Assembly: GCF_001673365.1 (NCBI RefSeq)
Contig: NZ_LZLS01000045.1
Coordinates: 1 to 45,877, forward strand
Direction: 5' to 3'
Length of the DNA: 45,877 nucleotides
Source: Mycobacterium asiaticum
GTDB lineage: Bacteria > Actinomycetota > Actinomycetes > Mycobacteriales > Mycobacteriaceae
The first letter of the stretch is position 1. Every line of letters begins with the position of its first letter. The translations under genes were made by a program, and so were the position numbers. Under the pieces are notes generated by a model that searched no databases, had not been told where the DNA came from, and saw only the letters and a list, made by a program, of their open reading frames with translations. Below are positions 41,103 to 45,877 of this stretch, piece by piece.

Positions 41103-42224
41103 TCATCCCGCGGCCGGCGGCCGTGCGACGACGAGCGGACGGAAGCCGTACTGGGGCACCGCCCGCCCGAAAGGCTGGCCGCCGACGTTGCCCATCGGGA
41201 CCCCCGGCATGCCTGCCGGACCCGCCGCGGCCGGCTCCGGGGCAACCATCGGGGTACCGCCCAGCGCGGAACGCAGCAGGCCGTCGGCTGGCGCCGCGGC
41301 GGTCCAGGCCGGCGGCACTGACAGCTTGCCCACTGTGCCCGCATTGCCCACCATGCCCGCGGCGATCCCGGCCGTCGCGCCGCGCAGCCCGCCCGAGGCT
41401 CCGAGCGGACCCGCCGCAGCAATTGCACCGGGCGCCACGTCTTGAGCGGCCCCCGCCACATCCGACATGGCCGACGCACCGAACAGGCTGGATAGCGTTC
41501 CGATCGTGGAACCCGGGGTGAACAGGCCGGTGGACGTGATGGTGTTCCACACGTTCGCGTTGGGTCCCCAGGTTTCGATGAAGCCCTGCCACCCGGTCCC
41601 GCCCGATCCCGAGAGCCCCTGCAGCGCGCCCGGCACAGCGGCCATCAGTTCTGACAGCGTGCCCTGCTGCGCGCTCAGGCCGCTCGCACTGGTGATTGCC
41701 CGAGGCCCCGCAAACGGGCTCAGTTCAGTCGCGACCGACGAGGATGCCGCGTAGCCGTACATGGCGACCGCGTCTTGCGCCCACATCTCGAGGTACTGCG
41801 CCTCGGTGGCGGCGATCGCGGGCGTGTTCTGCCCCAGGACGTTCGTGGCGATCAACGCCGCCAGCTGTGCTCGGTTGGCCGCGACCTGCGGCGGTGCAAC
41901 CGTTGCGGCGAACGCCGCTTCGAAGGCGCCGGCAGCGGCTTCGGCCTGAGCGGAGGTCTGCTCAGCCTGCGCCGCGGTCACGTTCATCCACGCCACGTAG
42001 GGTGAGGCGGCGGCAGCCATCGACGCCGATGCCGGGCCGAACCACTCTTCGCCCGTCAGCGCCGAAAGCACGCCCTCATACGACAGCGCCGTGGCGCGCA
42101 GCTCGGCGGCCAAACCCTTCCAGGCCGACGCGGCAACCAGCATCGGACCGGCCCCACTTCCGGTGTACATGCGCGCGGAATTGATTTCCGGCGGCAAGGC
42201 GGCAAAATCCAGCACGGCGCTCAT
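41103..42224 (-). CDS. PPE family protein, PPE31-like
   Basis: A 373-residue PPE-SVP protein. It starts [20 protein letters not shown] and has EEWFGPAS as the WxG turn and GKLSVPPAW as the SVP motif. The C-terminus [12 protein letters not shown] followed by ARPPAAG closely recalls M. tuberculosis PPE31. PPE31 works with PE20 and is tied to Mg2+ access and acid adaptation in M. tuberculosis, which fits the M-box upstream. Here no PE gene precedes it. The ATG at 42224 follows GGGGAGG. The longer open frame upstream has no start support. Confidence 0.88.
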   Translation of the reverse strand: MSAVLDFAALPPEINSARMYTGSGAGPMLVAASAWKGLAAELRATALSYEGVLSALTGEEWFGPASASMAAAASPYVAWMNVTAAQAEQTSAQAEAAAGAFEAAFAATVAPPQVAANRAQLAALIATNVLGQNTPAIAATEAQYLEMWAQDAVAMYGYAASSSVATELSPFAGPRAITSASGLSAQQGTLSELMAAVPGALQGLSGSGGTGWQGFIETWGPNANVWNTITSTGLFTPGSTIGTLSSLFGASAMSDVAGAAQDVAPGAIAAAGPLGASGGLRGATAGIAAGMVGNAGTVGKLSVPPAWTAAAPADGLLRSALGGTPMVAPEPAAAGPAGMPGVPMGNVGGQPFGRAVPQYGFRPLVVARPPAAG

Positions 42225-42322
42225 CGGTGGCCTCCCCACTGATGGAACAATCCGAATCCGGGCAGCCGCCATTGCAATTTGTGCGGCAATTTCGCGCACG
42301 GCAATTAGACGCGCCTGCAAAG

Positions 42323-42460
42323 AGCAGACGACGTTATCGGACGAGCCGATTCAGCTTGCGTAAACGCCCGGGTCGGATCGAAACGAAATGGTCTTCGATC
42401 TCGAATAGGGACTATCGCCGGGACTCACTCCGCTCTCACCTCCTCAGGGCCAGGGCACAC
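42323..42460 (-). other. PPE leader block shared with the 45274-45490 leader
   Basis: Three short blocks recur in the same order upstream of the PPE gene at 43967-45232. They are GCAGACGACGTTATCGGAC here (15 of 19 identical), CGGATCGAAACGAAATGGTC plus ten bases (24 of 30), and a CACCTCC element followed by GGGCACACGGG. The two leaders are evidently related by descent. Whether the element works as DNA or RNA is unknown. Confidence 0.6.
42351..42428 (-). CDS. possible 25-codon upstream ORF in the M-box leader
   Basis: GTG at 42428 starts 25 codons plus stop and follows a consensus AGGAGG (42439-42444) after 10 nt. It lies between the M-box and the PPE31-like gene, where M. tuberculosis has PE20, but it has no resemblance to a PE protein. 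It could be a regulatory leader peptide or simply chance; the related leader at 45274-45490 does not keep an equivalent start. Confidence 0.25.
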   Translation of the reverse strand: MSPGDSPYSRSKTISFRSDPGVYAS

Positions 42461-42497
42461 GGGGATGCCGGGCGCACGCCACGCAGAGATGAGGCAA

Positions 42498-42514
42498 CAG
42501 CGGTAAACCCGCTG
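42498..42514 (-). other. hairpin just downstream of the M-box
   Basis: CAGCGG-loop-CCGCTG, with a 6-bp stem and 5-base loop, begins 5 nt after the closing helix of the M-box. It may be part of the expression platform. There is no U-run, so any termination would need Rho or another mechanism. Confidence 0.4.
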
Positions 42515-42519
42515 GGCCA

Positions 42520-42684
42520 GCACCTCTCTCGACAGAGCTTTGGCACCACACGGCGTATCCGGAGATACCGGAAGCCACTTGGGCTCAACCCTTAAGCCGG
42601 GAAGAGCTGTCCTGACCCGGGGCGTCTTTCGACGTTCGAGGTCAGTGGCCTGTGTCCGTGCAGACGCCTCACCTAGCGAGGTGC
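42520..42684 (-). promoter_or_regulatory. M-box (ykoK) Mg2+ riboswitch
   Basis: Read on the minus strand, the M-box core is clear: CTAGGTGAGGC, then GGCCACTGACC, then AACGTCGAAAGACGCC, GGGTCAGGACAG, and at the 3' side TACGCCGTG and GTGCCAAAGCTCTG. Perfect 7-bp arms GCACCTC (5', 42684-42678) and GAGGTGC (3', 42526-42520) close the structure. The class senses Mg2+ and normally lowers expression when Mg2+ is plentiful. It lies 295 nt upstream of the PPE31-like gene. In M. tuberculosis an M-box heads the PE20-PPE31-PPE32-PPE33-Rv1810-mgtC series. Confidence 0.92.
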
Positions 42685-42772
42685 ATGCAGAGGCCATCGT
42701 GGCACTCAAAGCGATAAGAGTCAAATTTGTAGTAGGTAATTTGTGCAAAAAGCGAAGAAATGCCTGTTGCAA
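42685..42772 (-). promoter_or_regulatory. AT-rich probable promoter region of the M-box transcript
   Basis: The 88 bp between the upstream PPE stop codon (42773) and the M-box are AT-rich on this GC-rich background. They include the minus-strand hexamers TACAAAT and TTGACT. The start site was not assigned. Position makes this the likely promoter of the Mg2+-responsive transcript. Confidence 0.4.
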
Positions 42773-43924
42773 TTATCCGGCCGCTACGGGGCGCGGCATG
42801 ATCGTGAGCTTATTTCCGTACCGCGGTCCGTTGCCCCAACTGCGCGAGTACGCGTTGGCGGCCGGCATGCCGGGTACCCCTGGCGCTCCCGCCGCGGCCG
42901 GGACCGCGCCGGTCCCCGTGGAACCAGCGCCTGGAATGGCAACGCCACCGTGGCTCACCTCGACGGCCGTGGCCCAACTCGGCGGCACCGACAACCGGCC
43001 GACCAGCGTCGCCTGATTCGTGCCGCCACTGACGGCCCCGAGAGCGGATCGAGCCCCGGTGAGGCCGGCGCTGGCGGCGTCGGCGGCGGCCGGTGCGACC
43101 GCCTCGGGCGTCGCCCCTTCGACCACCGAACTCACGTCGGCAATCGCGTCCGTGACGCCGGGACTGACCAGCCAGGGAGAAACCAACTGGGCTGAGACGA
43201 TCGCGTTGAACAGGTCGGAGTCCATAAAGATCCCGAAGGCGTTGCCGTCGTTGCCATCCAGGAAATTGAGTAGGTCGACGAGCAGACCCGTTTGAGGGAA
43301 GGAGTCGAACGGTGATGCCGCCGCCGGGGACGCGAGTTCTTGCAGGCCCGCCGCGGTTGCCTGGCTGACCGCCGCGGCTTGGGCAGCCGGCCCGGATGGG
43401 TTGGTGGTCTGTGCCGGTTCGGCGAATGGAGTCAATGTCGCGGCCTCGGCGGCGCTGGAGGCATAGACGTACATGGCGGTCGCGTCTTGAGCCCACATTT
43501 CGGCGTATTCCGCTTCGGTAGCGGCGATGGCTGGGGTGTTGATGCCGAAGAAGTTGGTGGCCACCAGTGCCAGCAGTCGCGCCCGATTCGCTGCGACCAC
43601 CGCCGGTGGCACGGTCATCGCGTACGCGGCTTCGTAAGCCGCCGCGGCGGCAGCAGCTTGAGCGGCAGTCTGCTCGGCCTGCACACTTGTGCCGCTCAGC
43701 CAGGACAGGTACGGCGCAACGGCCGCCGCCATGGTCGCCGACGCTGGACCCAGCCAACCGTCACCGATCAGAGTCGATATGACCGACTCGTATGCCGTTG
43801 CAGCCGAACGCATTTCCGCGGCTGTCGCGTCCCATGCCGCCATGGCGGCCAACATCGGCGCCGAGCCCGGCCCGGTGTACATCCGCAGTGAGTTGACTTC
43901 AGGTGGGAGTGCTCCGTAATCCAA
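42773..43924 (-). CDS. PPE family protein (PPE-SVP), second of tandem pair
   Basis: A 383-residue PPE protein when started at TTG 43924, which aligns with the MDFGALPPEV start of its neighbour and has AGGAGG at 8-nt spacing. A GTG three codons upstream overlaps that ribosome-binding site and is less likely. The PPE domain begins DYGALPPEVNSLRMYTGPG, and the SVP motif is GRLSVPPSW. The central segment NFLDGNDGNAFGIF is shared with the upstream gene at 43967-45232, marking a tandem paralogue pair. It ends in PRPVAAG. The gap to the upstream gene is 42 bp, so the two are co-transcribed. Confidence 0.88.
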   Translation of the reverse strand: MDYGALPPEVNSLRMYTGPGSAPMLAAMAAWDATAAEMRSAATAYESVISTLIGDGWLGPASATMAAAVAPYLSWLSGTSVQAEQTAAQAAAAAAAYEAAYAMTVPPAVVAANRARLLALVATNFFGINTPAIAATEAEYAEMWAQDATAMYVYASSAAEAATLTPFAEPAQTTNPSGPAAQAAAVSQATAAGLQELASPAAASPFDSFPQTGLLVDLLNFLDGNDGNAFGIFMDSDLFNAIVSAQLVSPWLVSPGVTDAIADVSSVVEGATPEAVAPAAADAASAGLTGARSALGAVSGGTNQATLVGRLSVPPSWATAVEVSHGGVAIPGAGSTGTGAVPAAAGAPGVPGMPAANAYSRSWGNGPRYGNKLTIMPRPVAAG

Positions 43925-43966
43925 TACCAGCACCTCCTCTGCCCAGCCGTAGTGGCCTCCCCCCTG

Positions 43967-45232
43967 TTATCCAGCAGCTGGAGGGCGCCCCATGATCGTC
44001 GGCCGGAACCCGTAACGCGGTGGGTTGGCGAAGCTGTGCCCGTACATTCCGGCACCGGGCATTCCGGGAAAGCCGGGTACACCTGCCGCGGCTTCCGGTG
44101 CAACTACATTGCTGGTCCAGCCACCGCCGGCGGTGGCCGCACCGGCGTGGTTAACCACCGAGGTCGCCGCTGTCCAGGTCTGCGGGACCGACAACCGGCC
44201 GACCAGAACCGACTGGTTGATCCCAGCTGTCACACCGCCCGTCGAATAGGACGCCTCGGCCACGTCCATCAGCGGCGGAATGTTGGTCGGGCTGAGCGGC
44301 GAGTCCGCGGGGATCCAGGACGGGTTACCCGAGCCAGATCCCATCGGCGGCACCGCGGACCCTTCTTCGGCTCCGAGGGCGACGGCGTTGATGTCTGCCA
44401 ACCCTGCAAAGACCGCGGGAGCCACGATGGCGGGACTGATGTACCCGGCCGATACGAACCCGTTTACCAGGCTGGAATTCAGGAAGATCCCATAGGGATT
44501 TCCGTCGTTGCCGTCCAGGAAATTCAGGATGCCGGCGAGCAGGTCGGCACCTGGGAAAGCCTCGGCGGTCGCGGCCGGCGATGCAAGTCCCTGCAGAGTG
44601 GACGGCAGCGACGACATCAGCTGGGGTAGCTCTGACTGCGTCAGGGTCCCGACGGCGTTGCCGGCGGCCTGGGTGACGGCCGTCGCTTGAGTGGCCTGCC
44701 CGGCCGGGTCCGTGACTTGCGCCGGCTGGGTGAACGGAGTCAGCGTCGTCGCAGCCGCGGAACTGGTGGCATAGCCGTACATTGCCGCGGCATCCTGCGC
44801 CCACATCTCGCCGTACTCCGCCTCGGTTGACGCGATTGCCGCCGTGTTCTGCCCAATCAGATTGGTAGCGACCAATACCTGCAGTTGGGCACGGTTAGCC
44901 GCCACCACAGCGGGGGGCACGGTCATGGCGTATGCGGCGTCGTAGGCTCCCGCGGCCGCGGCCGCGGCCGAAGCAGCCTCCTCGGCTTTGACACCAGTGA
45001 TGTTCATCCAGGTCAAATAGGGGGTGACCGCGGTCAGCATCGACTCTGAGGCGGGGCCCAGCCAGCCGTCACCGGTCAGCACCGATATCACCGTGTCGTA
45101 GGCGGCAGCTGTCGAATGTAGTTCCGCGGCGAGTTGATCCCAGGCAGCCACCGCGGCCAGCAGTGGCGCCGAGCCGGGCCCGGAGTACATGCGCAGGGAA
45201 TTGACTTCAGGGGGTAATGCTCCGAAATCCAT
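43967..45232 (-). CDS. PPE family protein (PPE-SVP), first of tandem pair next to eccA5
   Basis: A 421-residue PPE protein. It starts MDFGALPPEVNSLRMYSGPG, with the WxG turn GDGWLGPAS (55-63), the SVP motif GRLSVPQTW (345-353), the central NFLDGNDGNPYGIF (237-250), and the C-terminus PRYGFRP, then GRPPAAG. The ATG at 45232 follows GAGGTG at normal spacing. It is the first PPE gene after eccA5 of the ESX-5 locus, so it is probably exported by that system with chaperone EspG5. No PE partner gene is adjacent. Confidence 0.88.
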   Translation of the reverse strand: MDFGALPPEVNSLRMYSGPGSAPLLAAVAAWDQLAAELHSTAAAYDTVISVLTGDGWLGPASESMLTAVTPYLTWMNITGVKAEEAASAAAAAAGAYDAAYAMTVPPAVVAANRAQLQVLVATNLIGQNTAAIASTEAEYGEMWAQDAAAMYGYATSSAAATTLTPFTQPAQVTDPAGQATQATAVTQAAGNAVGTLTQSELPQLMSSLPSTLQGLASPAATAEAFPGADLLAGILNFLDGNDGNPYGIFLNSSLVNGFVSAGYISPAIVAPAVFAGLADINAVALGAEEGSAVPPMGSGSGNPSWIPADSPLSPTNIPPLMDVAEASYSTGGVTAGINQSVLVGRLSVPQTWTAATSVVNHAGAATAGGGWTSNVVAPEAAAGVPGFPGMPGAGMYGHSFANPPRYGFRPTIMGRPPAAG

Positions 45233-45273
45233 CGTCAACACCTCAACCGATGTTCGAGGTGAGAAGGATTGTG

Positions 45274-45490
45274 GCACAAGACATTATCGGACTCCTCCGT
45301 TGGAGATGGTCCGACCCGGCTACGTGCCTCGGCCGCTGATGGTGTCGGGGTGCTCAGTTGCGCCAGCCGATTCCGACGACGGGAAAGCGCCGTGACCGGA
45401 TCGGGAAGAAATGGTCATCGAATTCGTACAGGCACGGTCGAATTGATCAGTGCGCCACCACCTCCCGTCGCCGTCGGGGCACACGGGAGC
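45274..45490 (-). other. PPE leader blocks related to the 42323-42460 leader
   Basis: The same three blocks appear in the same order, with wider spacing: GCACAAGACATTATCGGAC (45274-45292), CGGATCGGGAAGAAATGGTC (45398-45417) and CACCTCC followed by GGGCACACGGG (about 45458-45488). They lie 42 to 258 bp upstream of the PPE start on the minus strand. Confidence 0.6.
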
Positions 45491-45607
45491 GCCACCGTGG
45501 TCACACAATCTGGGAGGAATTAGTCCAGCGAGATTCGCCGGACGCGCCCACCCGTCTCGAGTCCCACACAGCGTAGCCGCACGAAGCGCTAGCGGGAGGA
45601 TGTTAGG

Positions 45608-45625
45608 CACAACCCTTATGTTGTG
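45608..45625 (-). terminator. hairpin downstream of eccA5
   Basis: CACAAC-CCTTAT-GTTGTG forms a perfect 6-bp stem with a 6-base loop, 38 bp after the eccA5 stop codon. It may end the eccA5 transcript; no U-run follows. Confidence 0.35.
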
Positions 45626-45662
45626 GTGCCGGGTCGGCTGTTGCGGCGTCGCGGGACCGGCG

Positions 45663-45877
45663 CTACTTGCTCTTTTTCTCCGCCACCGCGGCGCTGAGGC
45701 CTTCGGCGAGATCTTCGCGCGTCAACTCCCGGAACCGCCGCATCTGGTCTTCGCTGAATTCGGTGAAATCACTGTTGAGCACGGCATCCAGGTCTTCGTC
45801 GTCCAGCCGGAAACTGCGGTGATCGCGCGCCTTCTCCACCACGTTGCGGACAAAGCCGGCGTTGCCCAGCATGTCGA
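45663..45877 (-). CDS. eccA5: ESX-5 secretion AAA+ ATPase EccA5, C-terminal part only
   Basis: Only the last 71 or so residues are in the window; the gene continues past position 45877. The visible end (FVRNVVEKARDHRSFRLDD, TREDLAEGLSAAVAEKKSK) fits the C-terminal helical part of the CbxX/CfqX-type AAA+ ATPase EccA. The ATPase motifs lie outside the window. EccA5 is cytosolic and thought to release the EspG5 chaperone from PE/PPE substrates. The position next to PPE genes matches Rv1798 in M. tuberculosis. Confidence 0.85.
   Translation of the reverse strand, partial: DMLGNAGFVRNVVEKARDHRSFRLDDEDLDAVLNSDFTEFSEDQMRRFRELTREDLAEGLSAAVAEKKSK

Larger units (their letters stand above)
45233..45662. 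other. intergenic region between eccA5 and the first PPE gene
   Basis: This 430-bp stretch holds no convincing gene; lppT, which occupies this position in M. tuberculosis, is absent. It contains a hairpin after eccA5 (45608-45625) and the leader blocks at 45274-45490 that are related to the leader behind the M-box. No M-box was found here. The open frame at 45320-45610 on the minus strand shows no family resemblance. Confidence 0.5.

Noticed and set aside
42425..42772. 115-codon minus-strand open frame after the second PPE gene
   Set aside because: It covers the M-box riboswitch; the protein has no domain, and the sequence is explained by conserved RNA structure.
45320..45610. 96-codon minus-strand open frame between eccA5 and the first PPE gene
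   Set aside because: No ribosome-binding site at the first start and no family resemblance; it overlaps the hairpin and leader blocks. It is not lppT, as there is no lipobox.

Overview
The window is chromosomal DNA of a slow-growing Mycobacterium outside the M. tuberculosis complex. It is GC-rich, and from end to end it follows the gene order of the M. tuberculosis Rv1846c to Rv1798 interval in reverse orientation. It ends inside eccA5 of the ESX-5 type VII secretion locus, which is a marker of slow growers. Names such as Rv1836c or PPE31 below are M. tuberculosis names recalled from memory and assigned by protein similarity and position; no database search was run.

Layout. (1) 1-7060, plus strand: blaI-blaR, gnd1, guaB1 and two DUF21/CBS membrane proteins. 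(2) 7061-11512, plus strand: malate synthase glcB and a membrane-anchored VWA protein. (3) 11520-24564, minus strand: twelve co-oriented genes, read from ilvG through secA2, pgsA2, DUF881, sbp, DUF881, gcvH, garA, two MerR-type regulators flanking a bifunctional-nuclease-family gene, and finally gcvB behind a tandem glycine riboswitch. (4) 24652-34487, mixed strands: bacA ABC transporter, a flavoprotein with a VOC-domain partner, a TetR regulator divergent from a deazaflavin-dependent reductase, a secreted trypsin-like protease, a sterol-desaturase-like enzyme, an alpha/beta hydrolase, an NDH-2-like flavoprotein and mgtC. (5) 34612-45232, minus strand: seven PPE genes and two small secreted DUF732 genes. 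(6) 45663-45877: the 3' end of eccA5.

How the genes fit together. GcvB and GcvH are parts of the glycine cleavage system, and gcvB carries a glycine-sensing leader. GarA, encoded next to gcvH, is a phospho-switch on 2-oxoglutarate and glutamate metabolism. The PPE block is a magnesium-linked unit. An M-box (Mg2+) riboswitch on the minus strand (42520-42684) precedes a PPE31-like gene, and the cluster ends in mgtC, a Mg2+/virulence factor. Compared with M. tuberculosis (M-box, PE20, PPE31, PPE32, PPE33, Rv1810, mgtC), PE20 is missing and the PPE32-PPE33-Rv1810 trio is present twice in tandem.

The most notable observations: the tandem three-gene duplication; a C-terminal module in both PPE33-like proteins that resembles the C-terminal domain of MgtC from the same cluster; the M-box without PE20; homologous leader blocks in front of two PPE genes; a perfect 47-bp direct repeat carrying strong hairpins between bacA and the convergent flavoprotein gene; paired dyads between the TetR gene and its divergent neighbour; an IdeR-like iron box upstream of blaI; and a SigE/SigH-like promoter upstream of glcB. 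No tRNA, rRNA, CRISPR array or insertion sequence was seen.
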